A stretch of 64,000 nt of DNA from JAFGAS01 sp963809875. GTDB taxonomy: Bacteria > Desulfobacterota > Zymogenia > Zymogenales > Zymogenaceae. Shown here one piece after another: positions 25,196 through 35,515 of the stretch. The stretch's first letter is position 1; each line of letters begins with the position of its first letter. The translations under genes were made by a program, and so were the position numbers. Under the pieces are notes generated by a model. The model searched no databases and was not told the DNA's origin. It worked only from the letters and a program-made list of their open reading frames with translations. The DNA lies in contig CAWELC010000009.1 in the NCBI GenBank assembly GCA_963809875.1, forward strand, positions 310,001-374,000, written 5' to 3'.

Positions 25196-25798
25196 TTACT
25201 GCCCGATGGCTCGCCAGATCGCCTCGGCCAGCTCGTCTGCGATCTCATCGGGCTTTGTGTGGGCGCGGCCGGACAGGTACATCCGGGTATATTCCTGGCA
25301 CGGGCCGAGGAGCAGGGCGACATAGAGCTCTGCCGGCAGACGTCTGAAGGTCCCGGCTCGGACGTGCCTGCCGAACCACAAAGAGGCGCGACCGAAGAAA
25401 TCGGCGTTGATCCGGGAAAACTCAGACTCCATCGCGGCCATGAACTCCGCGCGTCTCTGCTGGAACAGGAATCGCGCCCAGTCGGGATGATCCTCGACCC
25501 ACGCGAGGTGATAGCGCACTACCGCGTGGATGCCCTCCCGTGCGTCCGCCTTGTCTTCGATTGCCGAAAGAAAACCCTCCTGATAGCGGTGGATACCTTC
25601 GAGGTAGACCTCGGCCGCCAGCTGTTCCTTGCTCTTGAAATGATGATAGATGCTGCCGGTGCTGGCCCCGGACCTTTTGCGGATATCTTCCATATTGGTC
25701 CGGTCCAGGCCGAGCTCGGTAAAGCAAGAGAGCGCGGTCTCGATAATCAGGCGCCTGCGAGCGGGCGTACTCCTGTTCCTGGAATTAATCCGTTTCAT
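25196..25798 (-). CDS. TetR/AcrR-family transcriptional regulator
   Basis: The N-terminal helix-turn-helix is clear (RRLIIETALSCFTELGLDRT, MEDIRKRSGASTGSIYHHFKSKEQL, residues about 15-60), followed by a helical ligand-binding domain to residue 200. The ATG is placed exactly where a transcript from the adjacent promoter would start, so a leaderless message is predicted; no other start is near. An inverted repeat lies within the promoter, suggesting self-repression. The DUF6125 gene lies downstream and may be controlled with it. Confidence 0.88.
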   Translation of the reverse strand: MKRINSRNRSTPARRRLIIETALSCFTELGLDRTNMEDIRKRSGASTGSIYHHFKSKEQLAAEVYLEGIHRYQEGFLSAIEDKADAREGIHAVVRYHLAWVEDHPDWARFLFQQRRAEFMAAMESEFSRINADFFGRASLWFGRHVRAGTFRRLPAELYVALLLGPCQEYTRMYLSGRAHTKPDEIADELAEAIWRAIGQ

Positions 25799-25804
25799 AG
25801 TCGA

Positions 25805-25833
25805 ATCTTATTTTAGAATATTATTCTTGTCAA
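25805..25833 (-). promoter_or_regulatory. Promoter of the tetR gene with operator in its spacer
   Basis: On the minus strand TTGACA (25833-25828) and TAAGAT (25810-25805) are 17 bp apart. The inverted repeat AGAAT-N3-ATTCT at 25815-25827 fills most of the spacer, where a bound repressor would block polymerase. Confidence 0.7.
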
Positions 25834-25981
25834 GCACTATTTCTTCGAACCCCGGATTATTGCGAGATGCGGACACTACCGCGAATGTAGCGGAAAAGAA
25901 GGAGGAAAGCCGATAGGGGCGGACAATCGAGAAACAGAAGGCGGATAGGGAGAAGTCATCCAAGAAGAGGCGAAAGGAGCG

Positions 25982-26731
25982 CTAGTCGAGCTCGCTCAGG
26001 ATCACGGGGCCGTCGCCGGTGATGGCGATCGTATGCTCGAAGTGCGCGGAAAGCGAGCCGTCGGTCGTCACCACCGTCCAACCGTCGGAGAGCACCTTCA
26101 CCTGCCACCCGCCGACGTTTACCATCGGCTCGATGGCAAGGGTCATCCCGGCCTTGAGCCTGACGCCGGTCCCGGCCTTCCCGTAGTTGGGGATCTGGGG
26201 CTCCTCGTGCATGTCGCGGCCGATCCCATGGCCGACGAACTGCCGGACCACCGAAAAACCGGCCGCGGCCACATGGGCCTCGACGGCGGCCGATATGTCG
26301 TAGAGGCGGTTACCCCCCCGCGCCTGCTCGATCCCCCTGTAGAGTGACTCCCGCGTCACCCGCATGAGCTCCCGGGCCTGGGGCGAGACCTCTCCCGCCG
26401 CCACCGTCACCGCGAGGTCCCCCACGAACCCGTCCTTGACCGCGCCGAGGTCCAGGCTCACGAGGTCTCCCTCCTTGATCCTGCGGCCCGACGGGATACC
26501 GTGCACCACCTCATCGTTCAGCGAGACGCACAGGCTCTTGGGATAGCCGAGGTAGCCGAGGAAAGCGGGCTTGGCCCCCCGCCGGAGGATCCCCTCCCGG
26601 GCGATGTCGTCAAGCTCACGGGTTTCGACCCCCGGCCTGACGGCCCGAACGACCTCCTCCAGACTCTCGGCCGCTGCCCGATTTGCCCGCCGCAAAGCGG
26701 CGATTTCATCCCGAGACTTTATGATGATCAT
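25982..26731 (-). CDS. map: Type I methionine aminopeptidase
   Basis: Map removes the initiator Met from new proteins. All metal ligands of the pita-bread fold are present: D and D in SLDLGAVKDGFVGDLAV, H in VGHGIGRDMHEEP, E in AIEPMV, and E in HFEHTIAI. At 249 aa it is the standard short bacterial form without N-terminal zinc extension. It stands alone here, away from the secY/infA setting common in other bacteria. Confidence 0.95.
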   Translation of the reverse strand: MIIIKSRDEIAALRRANRAAAESLEEVVRAVRPGVETRELDDIAREGILRRGAKPAFLGYLGYPKSLCVSLNDEVVHGIPSGRRIKEGDLVSLDLGAVKDGFVGDLAVTVAAGEVSPQARELMRVTRESLYRGIEQARGGNRLYDISAAVEAHVAAAGFSVVRQFVGHGIGRDMHEEPQIPNYGKAGTGVRLKAGMTLAIEPMVNVGGWQVKVLSDGWTVVTTDGSLSAHFEHTIAITGDGPVILSELD

Positions 26732-26927
26732 ACGCGCGATCCCGTCGGTTGCCCTCTATCGTCCGAACCCGTGGTCATAGAACTCCTCCCCGGGCCCTCG
26801 CGTGCCGCCCGTACGCGACTCAATCCCGGCTCGAGCGCCGACCGGGTCCTCGTCGAAAGGCCCGACTATCAATCTATACCACACCGTGATCGTATTGACA
26901 ATAGCTGGGGCATGATGAAATTTTTCC

Positions 26928-26955
26928 TTGCACTTATCGCCGATTTCGTTATACT
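26928..26955 (+). promoter_or_regulatory. Promoter of the second Crp/Fnr gene
   Basis: TTGCAC (26928-26933) and TATACT (26950-26955) with a 16-bp spacer, 34 bp upstream of the ATG at 26990. A TTGACA at 26894-26899 has no matching -10. Confidence 0.55.
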
Positions 26956-26989
26956 ACAGCGTAAATAGAGATAGATGCGATGTATTTTT

Positions 26990-27697
26990 ATGAACGAAGT
27001 TCTCAAAAGACTCCCGATCTTCAAGAATCTCGGACAAAACGAGCTGACCAGCCTCGCGGAACGGGCAATCCGTAAACGCTTCCCCAAGGATAGCATTATC
27101 GTACAGGAACAGGACGAGGGTGATTCGCTCATGGTCATTCTCTCCGGAAGGGTCAAGGTTGTCCTCCACTCCGAAGAGGGGAAAGAGATCATCCTTTCCA
27201 TCCTCAGGGACGGCGATTTCTTCGGCGAGATGTCCCTTCTTGACGGAGAGCCCCGCTCGGCTACCGTTATCGCCATGGAGGATTCGACCCTCCTGATTAT
27301 GCAGCGCAACGACTTCCTCTACCAGATAGAGAAGAACCCGTCCATCGCAAAGGCGATCCTTGCCGAGATGAGCCAGCGGATGCGCAGGGCCGATGAGCGG
27401 ATCGGGAATCTGATCCTCCTGGACGTCTATGGGAGGATCGCCCGCTTCCTGCTGGATCTCGCGCGCGCCGAAGGGACGAAGGTAGAGGGCGGCATCATGA
27501 TCGAGAAGCGACCGACCCAGCAGGACATCGCATCAATCGTCGGTACGTCTCGGGAGACCGTCTCGCGGGTGCTCAACGAGCTGCACCGCCGGAAGCTTCT
27601 ATCGATATCGGGAAAGAGCATCACTATATTCGGGACCGATGATATTTTCGACGACGATATCGCGCTCAAGCTCCTCTCAAAAGGCATCGACGTATAG
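26990..27697 (+). CDS. Crp/Fnr-family cyclic-nucleotide-binding regulator 2
   Basis: The 235-aa protein has the cNMP barrel (VQEQDEGDSLMVILSGRVKV, DGDFFGEMSLLDGEPRSATV), the dimer helix and a canonical winged helix: TQQDIASIVGTSRETVSRVLNEL. No N-terminal Cys cluster is present, so it is not an iron-sulfur Fnr. Start at 26990 (MNEVLKRLP) is favoured over the upstream ATG 26975. The next gene, priA, begins 53 bp later in the same direction and could share the transcript. This is a paralogue of the regulator at 23883-24554. Confidence 0.87.
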   Translation: MNEVLKRLPIFKNLGQNELTSLAERAIRKRFPKDSIIVQEQDEGDSLMVILSGRVKVVLHSEEGKEIILSILRDGDFFGEMSLLDGEPRSATVIAMEDSTLLIMQRNDFLYQIEKNPSIAKAILAEMSQRMRRADERIGNLILLDVYGRIARFLLDLARAEGTKVEGGIMIEKRPTQQDIASIVGTSRETVSRVLNELHRRKLLSISGKSITIFGTDDIFDDDIALKLLSKGIDV

Positions 27698-27750
27698 CGC
27701 CCTTTCCTGTTTATCCATCCACGTTATCCACGAACAATTGCCGAAGGCAG

Positions 27751-30190
27751 ATGAACACTCCTGTATCCGATCCGGAAAAAGACCTCGTGACCGTTGCCCC
27801 CGCGACGCGCATCGACATGACGCTGACCTACCGGGTCGGCGAACAATTCGCGGGAAAGGCGGCCGTCGGCTCCCGCGTCCTCATTCCCCTCGGAAGAAGG
27901 GTCGTGACCGGGTTCATCGTGGGGACAGGGGGCTCCTATTCGGGGGAAATCAGGGAAATCATCGACCTCCTGGACGCCGAGCCCCTCTTTGACGGGGCGA
28001 CCTTCCGGTTCTTTCAGTTCCTTGCCGACTACTACGGGGCCCCCCTCGGGGAGGTAATCAGAAAGGCGCTTCCGGGCGGGTTTACGATTCAGACGCGCCG
28101 GATCGTTCGGGCGGCCAAAGACGCGGACAGCGACGACGAGATCGACGGGAAGATCATCCGGCTTGCCCGGACGCCCGGCTGGAATCACCGTCGGGGGGCT
28201 CATGAAACGGCTTAAAACCAAGGGGATCTCCTACCGCCTGGACAGACTGTCCCGGGCGGGTCTCGTGACGATCGAGGAGGCCGTCAGCTCCCGGGGGGGA
28301 CGGCGCGGCAGCGTGAGGATCGTGAAGATGCGAGGTGAGGCGCCTTCTGAAGGGCTTGAAAAAGCCCTGTCCCGCTCTCCCAAGATGAGCCGGATCCTCG
28401 AGTTTCTGCACGAAGAGGGCCGGGCCGACTATGCCGATCTCGTAAAGAGGTGGGGCAACGTCTCCAGCCAGGTCAAGCGGCTGGCGGATCTCGGCGCCGT
28501 GGACGTGGTATCCGAATATCGCGAGAGACTGATCCCCACCGCCGATATGCCCGACGCCCCGCCGGAGCTACTCAGCGACTACCAGCAGGAAGCGCTAGAC
28601 GGGATCTGCGGGGCGGTCGAGGCGGGGGACTCTTGCACGTGCCTCCTGTTGGGGGTCACCGGAAGCGGCAAGACGGAGGTCTATATCAGGGCGGTACAAA
28701 AGGCCCTCGAAATGGGTAAGGGGGCCGTCGTCCTCGTCCCTGAAATCTCCCTCACCCCCCAGCTGACGGCGCGGTTCACGTCCCGCCTCGGTCCGACGGT
28801 GGCCCTGTTTCACAGCGGGCTTTCCGATGGGCAGCGCCTCGACCAGTGGTGGCGGGTGAAGTCGGGAAAGGCGCGGGTCGTGATCGGCGCGCGCTCCGCC
28901 CTGTTCGCGCCGCTTTCCGACCCCGGGATCATCATCGTAGACGAAGAGCACGATCCGTCCTACAAACAGGGGGAGACGCCCCGCTACCACGCCCGGGACG
29001 CGGCGGTCATGCTGGGCAGGATGAAAGGGGCCGTGGTGCTCCTCGGGTCGGCAACCCCGTCGCTGGAGAGCGTCCATAACGCCCGAACCGGCCGCTACCG
29101 GCAATACGTCCTGCCCGAGCGCGTAACGAAGATGAGGCGGCTTCCCGTCGTCGAGATCGTCGACCTGCGGGAGGCGGCGTTTGCCACCGACAGTGTAACG
29201 GAACACCTGGCCGGCGAGCTGAAGTCGGCAATGGCCAATGGGCGTCAGGCGATACTTCTCCTGAACCGGAGGGGGTTTTCCTCCTTCATACTCTGCCCAA
29301 ATTGCGGCCACAACTTCCCCTGTCCTTCCTGCAGCATCACGCTGACCTACCATAAAGGAGCGCGTAAGCTCCTGTGTCACTACTGTGACTATACCGAGGC
29401 GGCACCCGATGTCTGTCCGAAGTGCGCCGGATATAACCTCCTGCGTATGGGAGTGGGGGTAGAGCGGGTTCAGGAGGAGCTTGCCTCCATCGTACCGGGC
29501 GCCAACATCCTCAGGCTCGACCGGGACGCCGCGCAGAAAAGGGGTGAGACCGAAAGGATACTCACCGCCTTTTCGCACCACCGGGCGGATATCCTTATCG
29601 GCACCCAGATGGTTGCGAAGGGACACGATTTCCCGGACGTAACGCTGGTGGGGGTCGTCAATGCCGATATCGCGCTCAACCTCCCCGATTTCCGCGCCGG
29701 GGAGCGGACGTTTACCCTGCTGGCCCAGGCGGCCGGCAGGGCGGGCCGCGGAGACGCGCCCTCCAAGGTCGTTATACAAACCTATAATCCCGGCCATTAC
29801 GCCATTGAGGCCGCATCGGCCCATGACTTTACGGGGTTTGCCGAGCGCGAGCTTGTCATCAGACGCGACCTCTCCTATCCCCCCTTTTCACGGCTGGCAC
29901 TCATCAGGATCGTCGGGCCGGAACTCGAGGCGGTGGCCCGTGAGTCGACGAGCGTGCGCGACGAGTGCGGTCGGATAGCCACTCAAAGAAAACTCCCCGT
30001 CACCATCCTGGGCCCGGTACCCGCGCCGATTTCGAAGATAAAGGATCGGTACCGGTACCAGATCCTCATCAAGGGGGAAGAACGAAGGCACATCTTCGAG
30101 CTGCTGTATGCCTCGGGCCTGGTGGGCGGTGCGCTGAGGAAGAGCGGGGTTGCGATATCGGTTGATATTGACCCGATGGATATGTTATAA
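27751..30190 (+). CDS. priA: Primosomal helicase PriA (one frameshift in the assembly)
   Basis: PriA is the 3'-to-5' helicase that restarts stalled replication forks. The N-terminal DNA-binding domain is in frame from 27751 to about 28170; after GKIIRLAR the reading continues one base over as PAGITVGGLMKRLKTKG and runs to 30190. Landmarks: GVTGSGKTEVY (Walker A), DEEHDPSYKQGETPRYHARD, a zinc region CPNCGHNFPCPSC..CHYCDY..CPKC, and IGTQMVAKGHDFPDVTLV. The single slip lies in the CCC/GG-rich 28165-28183. As PriA is broadly needed for fitness, an indel error is the simplest cause. The larger frame alone is 675 aa. Confidence 0.9.
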
Positions 30191-30398
30191 TTAGTAAGAT
30201 ATACACGGAGGGAGCCGCGTCCCATTGCGGCTGTTTTCATTTCGGCTTTCGCGGTTAAAGGGGAAACCCCGCCGGGGCCGAGGGGCTCGACAAGTCCCCT
30301 CGGGGCGAGCCGGATACGCGCATCGGCGACCTTTGGCGGGTCCGAGACCCGAAGCGTTGGGGATAACATCCTGGAATGTAACACTATTTTTAGGTACC

Positions 30399-30923
30399 AT
30401 GTCTATTCTCACTATTGTGACCTTTCCCGATCCGATACTTTCCGTGAAGGCCCGGGAAGTAGATGACGTTGACGGGGAGCTGAAAAAACTTATGGAGGAC
30501 ATGCTCGAGACGATGTACTATGCCCCCGGCGTCGGGCTTGCGGCCCCGCAGGTGGGGGTGGACAAGAGGATCATCGTCATCGACGCCGGCGGCGAACAAA
30601 AACGTGAGCCGATACTGCTGGCAAACCCGGAGGTCCTAAGCCGCGAGGGCGAGCTTGTCTACGAAGAAGGGTGCCTGTCGCTTCCGGAATTTCACGACAA
30701 GATCAACCGGAACGAAAAGGTCCGCGTCCGGGGGATCAACGAAAAGGGGAAGGAAGCCGTCTATGACGCAGAGGGGCTCTTGGCCGTTGTCTTCCAGCAT
30801 GAGATCGATCATCTGGACGGAATCCTCATCATCAATAAGGTCAGCAGCCTCAAGCGCAGCATCTATAAGCGGAAAGTCCGGAAGGGCCTCATAGGCAAGG
30901 AAGACACCGACGATGAGCGATGA
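30399..30923 (+). CDS. def: Peptide deformylase
   Basis: Def removes the formyl group from the N-terminal Met. The three family motifs are present in order: GVGLAAPQVG, EGCLSLPE (metal Cys) and QHEIDHLDG (two metal His and catalytic Glu). The frame is open from 30225, but the residues before MSILTIVTFPDP do not resemble the family, so ATG 30399 is used (174 aa). It overlaps fmt by 11 bp. The def-fmt pairing is the common arrangement. Confidence 0.94.
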   Translation: MSILTIVTFPDPILSVKAREVDDVDGELKKLMEDMLETMYYAPGVGLAAPQVGVDKRIIVIDAGGEQKREPILLANPEVLSREGELVYEEGCLSLPEFHDKINRNEKVRVRGINEKGKEAVYDAEGLLAVVFQHEIDHLDGILIINKVSSLKRSIYKRKVRKGLIGKEDTDDER

Positions 30924-31862
30924 GCCGCTGTCCATCGTCTTCATGGGAACCCCCGAGTTTGCCGTTCCGTCGCTCCTGGCCCTCCTGGAAGGAGTGGATC
31001 ACGTTATCTGCGTGGTGACACAGCCGGACCGGCCCAAGGGGAGGGGGATGGAGCCGACAAAGAGCCCGGTCAGGCTTGTCGCCGAACGTCACGGGGTCGC
31101 CGTCCTGACGCCCGAAAAGGCCTCCCAGCCCGACTTCATCGCGGGCCTCCGCGAGCGTGCCCCCGACCTGATCGTGGTGGTGGCCTACGGCCAGATCCTC
31201 AGGCGGGCTCTCCTCGATATTCCTCCGCTCGGTACCGTCAACGTCCACGCGTCGCTCCTTCCCGCGTACCGCGGGGCGGCCCCGATCAATCGTGCGATCA
31301 TTGACGGCCGTTCGGTCACCGGAGTAACAACGATGCTGCTGGATGAAGGGATGGATACGGGGGACATGCTCCTTTCACGGGAGGTCACCATCGGTCCCGA
31401 GGAAACGGCCGGCGACCTGGCCGTTCGGCTTGCTCGGGCCGGCGCCCAGCTTCTTGTCGAGACGATCTCCCGCCTGAAGGACGGCTCGATCGTGCCCATC
31501 CCCCAGGACCCTGCGAGAGCCACCCCGGCCCCGATGCTCAGGAAAGAAGACGGCCTCATCGATTGGTCCAAGACCCCGGCTCTCATCAAAGACCATATTC
31601 GCGGGATGACCCCCTGGCCGGGGGCCTTTTCCCTGCTCGACGGCCGGGTGATCAAGATCTTCGGAGTCAGGGAGGACTCGGTCGCGCATGACGCACCGCC
31701 GGGGACGATCGTGAGGGTTGCCGAAGACGGGATATACGTCGCCACAGGCGGCGGATTGCCGTCATAACCGATCTTCAGGCGCCGGGCAAGCGACGTATGG
31801 ATGCGGGCCAGTTCGTGAGGGGGAAAAGGATACCGGTCGGGTCCCGGTTCGGCGCGTCATGA
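30913..31862 (+). CDS. fmt: Methionyl-tRNA formyltransferase (frameshift near the C-terminus)
   Basis: Fmt formylates initiator Met-tRNA. It has IVFMGTPEFAVPSL at the start, VVAYGQILR, NVHASLLPAYRGAAPINRAI with the catalytic region, and LRKEDGLIDW. The frame stops at 31767, but one base over the expected tail continues as IAVITDLQAPGKRRMDAGQF to a TGA at 31860-31862. The slip is in GGCGGCGGATT near 31749-31757, consistent with one lost G. With the repair the protein is about 316 aa, normal for the family, and its stop overlaps the rsmB start (ATGA), which supports the repaired reading. Confidence 0.92.
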
Positions 31863-33222
31863 GCACTCCCCGCGAAATTGCCGTCAGGGCGCTCTCGGCG
31901 GTGCTGTGGCGCGGCGGCTATTCGGACACGATCCTCGATATCCTCCTTTCGCGAGACAAAACGCTGTCGGCCGAAGACAGGTCGCTGGCTACCGAGATCA
32001 CCTACGGCGCGCTGAGGAATCTCGGCCGCGTCGATTACGTCCTGTCCCGCTTTTCCAACCGTCCCGCCGCAACACTCGATAAAGACGTTCGAAACATCCT
32101 GAGGGTAGCCCTTTATCAGATACTCTTTCTCGAAAAGGTGCCCCCCTACGCCGTTGTTGACGAGGCCGTGAGTCTTGCGGCCGTTTTCGGCAAGCGGAGC
32201 GCCGGATCGTTCGTCAACGGCCTCCTTCGAAACGCCCTGCGCGCAATCGAAACGGTCGACTATCCCTCACAACACACCGACCCGGAGGGGTTCCTGACGG
32301 TTTGCTGCTCGCTGCCGGCATGGCTCTCCCGCTTTTTCATCGATCGGTTCGGCAGCGAGCGGGCGGTCATCATCGGACGGCGATACATCGGGCGGGCCCC
32401 GGTCACGTTGAGGACAAACGGGTTAAAGGCCACCAGAGAGCATCTCCTGGAGGAGCTCACCGCCCGCGGGTACGAGGCCCTGGCAACAGACCTGTCTCCT
32501 TTCGGGGTCGTGGTGCGGGGGGGCGGGGCGCTGTTTAAGTCCGACCTTTACCTGGACGGCGCTTTTTCCCTGCAGGACGAGGCCTCTCAGCTTGTCTGCC
32601 TGGCGCTGGACGCCCGTGCCGGGCATGCGAATCCTGGATGTCTGTGCCGCCCCGGGGGTAAAGGGGACGATGGTCGCCGAGTTGATGGGGGATCGGGGCC
32701 TGATCGTGTCTGTCGAGATCAACCGCGCCCGATCTGCGCTCATCGCCGAAAACGCGCGCCGCCTCGGGATTCACGCGCTGCGCGCGGTTACGGCCGATAT
32801 CACCCGCCCGCCGTTTGCGTCCGATCGGGCCTTTGACCGGGTGCTGGTAGACCCTCCCTGCAGCGGGCTGGGTACCATCAGGCGAAGTCCCGAGATCAAA
32901 TGGCGGCTGGGTCCCGGCGACCTTGACGTCCTGGTCGGCGTGCAGCGGAGCATACTATCGGCTGCGGCCGCATTCGTCAGGCCGGGAGGGGCGCTCGTTT
33001 ATTCGGTCTGCACCATCAACCCGGATGAGGGTGCAGGGCGTAGTTGAGGATTTCCTCGCCTCCCGCCGGGACTTTCACCTCGATGACCTGACGCCGATTC
33101 CGGGCGCGGCATATGCCGGGCTCGTTGAAAACGGCGCGCTCTCCACGTCGCCCGATCGTTTCAAGGACGATGTGAATGAAATCCCTGACGGCTTCTATAT
33201 CGCGCGTCTGGCGCGCGTATGA
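31859..33222 (+). CDS. rsmB: 16S rRNA m5C967 methyltransferase RsmB (two frameshifts)
   Basis: RsmB methylates C967 of 16S rRNA. A NusB-like N-terminal RNA-binding domain (REIAVRALSAVLWRGGYSD, NGLLRNALRAI) leads into the Rossmann methyltransferase. Near 32615-32630 the reading shifts so that PGMRILDVCAAPGVKGT follows QLVCLALDA; near 33030-33045 it shifts again so VVEDFLASRRDF follows TINPDEG. The catalytic segments VDPPCSGLGTIRR and VYSVCTINPDEG are both present. The ATG at 31859 overlaps the fmt stop. Sequencing indels are likelier than decay because every segment is well conserved. Confidence 0.88.
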
Positions 33223-33268
33223 AAAGAGCGCGCGTCCGAAAAGGAAACAAACTTTTTTGAATTTAATG

Positions 33269-33296
33269 TTTAATTTTTTCCATTTTTCGGTACAAT
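33269..33296 (+). promoter_or_regulatory. Possible promoter of radC
   Basis: TTTAAT and TACAAT, 16 bp apart, in an AT-rich stretch 28 bp upstream of the GTG start. Confidence 0.35.
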
Positions 33297-33323
33297 GAGG
33301 CAAACACTCGCGGAGAACTCGGC

Positions 33324-34073
33324 GTGTCTTCATCAAATGAAAAGGGCGATAAGCCGGTACGCACGGAAGATCACGACGGACATCGCGCGCGGCTGAGGGA
33401 ACGTTTTCTGAAGACGGGCGGGAAGGGCCTGGCCGATTATGAAGTCGTTGAGCTGCTGCTGACGTTCGCCATTCCGCGACGGAACACTAAGCCGATCGCC
33501 AAAGAGCTGTTTCGGCGCTTCAAGAACATCCAGGGCATTCTGGAAGCGCCCCGTGAAGAGCTGATGGAGGTCTCCGGCGTCGGCGAGAACGCCGCCTTCC
33601 TGATCAAGTTTTTCCTCGAAGCGTCTTCGTACTACCTGAGGGAGCGCATCAAGAAAAGGGAATATCTCCATTCCGCCAAGGACGTCCTTGAGTATTTGCA
33701 GGTCTCGATGATGTCGCTCAAGCACGAGGTCTTCAAGGTAATCTTCCTCAACGCGAAAAATGAGATCATCACCGTCGAGGACCTCCACGAGGGGACGCTC
33801 AACCAGTCCTTAGTCTATCCCCGTAAGATCATCGAGAAAGCGCTGCATTACAACGCTTCGGGCCTTATCTTCGTGCACAACCACCCGAGCGGCCACGCCA
33901 AGCCCTCGCCCCAGGACCACGAGATCACCAGGAATCTCGTCTTTGCGGCCCGGATGATGGATATTGAGGTTTTCGACCATATCGTCATCGGGCACGGCGA
34001 CTTCTACAGCTTCGCCGAAGAGGGCCATATCCGACAGTTCAAAGAGAAGTACCTGATACTCAAGCGGGGGTAG
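33324..34073 (+). CDS. radC: RadC-family JAMM-domain protein
   Basis: The 249-aa protein joins an N-terminal helix-hairpin-helix part (ELMEVSGVGENAAFLI) to a JAB1/MPN metalloprotease-like domain with HNHPSGHAKPSPQD, the JAMM metal motif, and an upstream Glu (TVEDLHEGTLN). Despite the name, a direct repair role of RadC is doubtful in E. coli; the biochemical activity is uncertain. Start GTG 33324. Single gene, 100 bp after rsmB. Confidence 0.92.
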   Translation: MSSSNEKGDKPVRTEDHDGHRARLRERFLKTGGKGLADYEVVELLLTFAIPRRNTKPIAKELFRRFKNIQGILEAPREELMEVSGVGENAAFLIKFFLEASSYYLRERIKKREYLHSAKDVLEYLQVSMMSLKHEVFKVIFLNAKNEIITVEDLHEGTLNQSLVYPRKIIEKALHYNASGLIFVHNHPSGHAKPSPQDHEITRNLVFAARMMDIEVFDHIVIGHGDFYSFAEEGHIRQFKEKYLILKRG

Positions 34074-34280
34074 AAGGCCCTGAATACCGAGACGCCACGC
34101 CCGCGGTCTTTTGGCATCGTTGCCGATGCGTCCGTGGGTGAAGACGGGCAAGTTCGGAACTGGCACATTCCCCCCCGCGGCGCGCCCGGAGAATCGTGGG
34201 AGGGCACGGTGCTTGCCGTCGGCCTGCTCCCGCATGGTTTCTTCCGTCGGCCCGTCGTCGAAAGAGGAGGGTCGTCGTAC

Positions 34281-35447
34281 TTAAACCCTCATCTTCCGCA
34301 GAAACCGGTAGGACCTTTGCCCGTTTATAATCTCCAGGAGCATCCTTTCGATCCGCTTGGCCAGCGGCTTGGCCGGGCGCAGCTTCAGCGGTCCTATCAA
34401 GCCATAGACAAGTCGCCTCATCCACCGTGCCCACAATAGCTCGGGCAGCATCCGATCGTTGACCAGCTTCGTGTAGGTGTCTTTGGGGTCATCGCCCTTC
34501 TTAAATGCGCGCTCTATCGACTCAAAGGCAAACTGCGCGCTTTTGTGGGCGTAATAGATCCCCTCTCCCGTAAGCGGATCCACAAATCCGGCCGCATCCC
34601 CGATAAGGAGGACGCTGCGGAAGGCCGGCTTTCTCATGAAACCTCCACAGGGAATCAGGTGTCCGAATATCTTCGCGGTCGGCGGCGTCGTTAAACCGAG
34701 CATGCGCAGGTAGCTTCCAAACGACTCCCGAAGATCCCTATCGGTCCCAATCAGTCCCCCCGATCCAACCACTATTCTTTCCCTGTTCGGGAAAACCCAG
34801 GAATAGCCAAAGACAACGGTATCTAGATAGATCCTGAGAGAGGTGAGGTCCCTGAGAGGGCTATTACAGTCGGATCTCTCGACGTAAAGCTGCAGGCCGG
34901 CGGCCAGATGACGCTCCCGGCGCATCTCTTCACGTCTGCCGGCGGGCAAAGCTCGTCTCACAACGCTGTTGACCCCATCAGATCCGATGATGATCCTGCC
35001 CCGGTACCTCTTTCCCGAAGCACCGATCACCTCGTTCTTGCCCTGGTCGACTCCGGTTATCCTTTCCCCTTCAACGGTGGTCGTGCCGGAGAGCCGCGCC
35101 TTGTTCAGCAGGAAGCTGTCATATCGGGCCCTGTCGACGAGACAAAAGGGGAGTTCGCTGCTGTCCACGGTGAGTAGGCTGTCTCCCGCGTATATTTCGT
35201 ATCCGTTCGTCTGATACTCTATGACGTCCTGGTCGGTCAGGGATTGGAGGGTTTCGCCAAGCAGGTGGGCCAGGAGATCAAGCGTTTTGTCGGTCAGAAG
35301 TCCGCCGCAGAGCTTAGGACGCGGAAAGCTGCTCTTATCTATGAGAAGTGTTTCAAAACCGTTGCGGCTCAGAAGTGTTGCCGCCGTCGAGCCGGCAGGT
35401 CCGCCGCCGACAATTATGACATCATATTTCCTCACTCTAGGCGCCAT
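34281..35447 (-). CDS. Geranylgeranyl reductase family FAD-dependent oxidoreductase
   Basis: The 388-aa protein has the FAD fold (DVIIVGGGPAGSTAATLLSR), the KLCGGLLTD motif with the family Cys, and GDAAGFVDPLTGEGIYYAHK. The family reduces isoprenoid double bonds in archaeal lipids, chlorophyll side chains or quinones, and related members act on other substrates. Two acyltransferase-like genes follow on the same strand side upstream, so a role in lipid or quinone modification is plausible. No membrane helix. Start ATG 35447; MAPRVRKYD precedes the fold. Confidence 0.85.
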   Translation of the reverse strand: MAPRVRKYDVIIVGGGPAGSTAATLLSRNGFETLLIDKSSFPRPKLCGGLLTDKTLDLLAHLLGETLQSLTDQDVIEYQTNGYEIYAGDSLLTVDSSELPFCLVDRARYDSFLLNKARLSGTTTVEGERITGVDQGKNEVIGASGKRYRGRIIIGSDGVNSVVRRALPAGRREEMRRERHLAAGLQLYVERSDCNSPLRDLTSLRIYLDTVVFGYSWVFPNRERIVVGSGGLIGTDRDLRESFGSYLRMLGLTTPPTAKIFGHLIPCGGFMRKPAFRSVLLIGDAAGFVDPLTGEGIYYAHKSAQFAFESIERAFKKGDDPKDTYTKLVNDRMLPELLWARWMRRLVYGLIGPLKLRPAKPLAKRIERMLLEIINGQRSYRFLRKMRV

Positions 35448-35515
35448 GATTCAGACGGGGAAAGCACACCTGCTCACTCACAATCAGAAGAATTTATGAT
35501 TTCTGCCAATTCTAC

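Noticed and set aside
30191..30398. Riboswitch or structured leader upstream of def
   Set aside because: The sequence is GC-rich with possible stems, but no known riboswitch core could be recognised.
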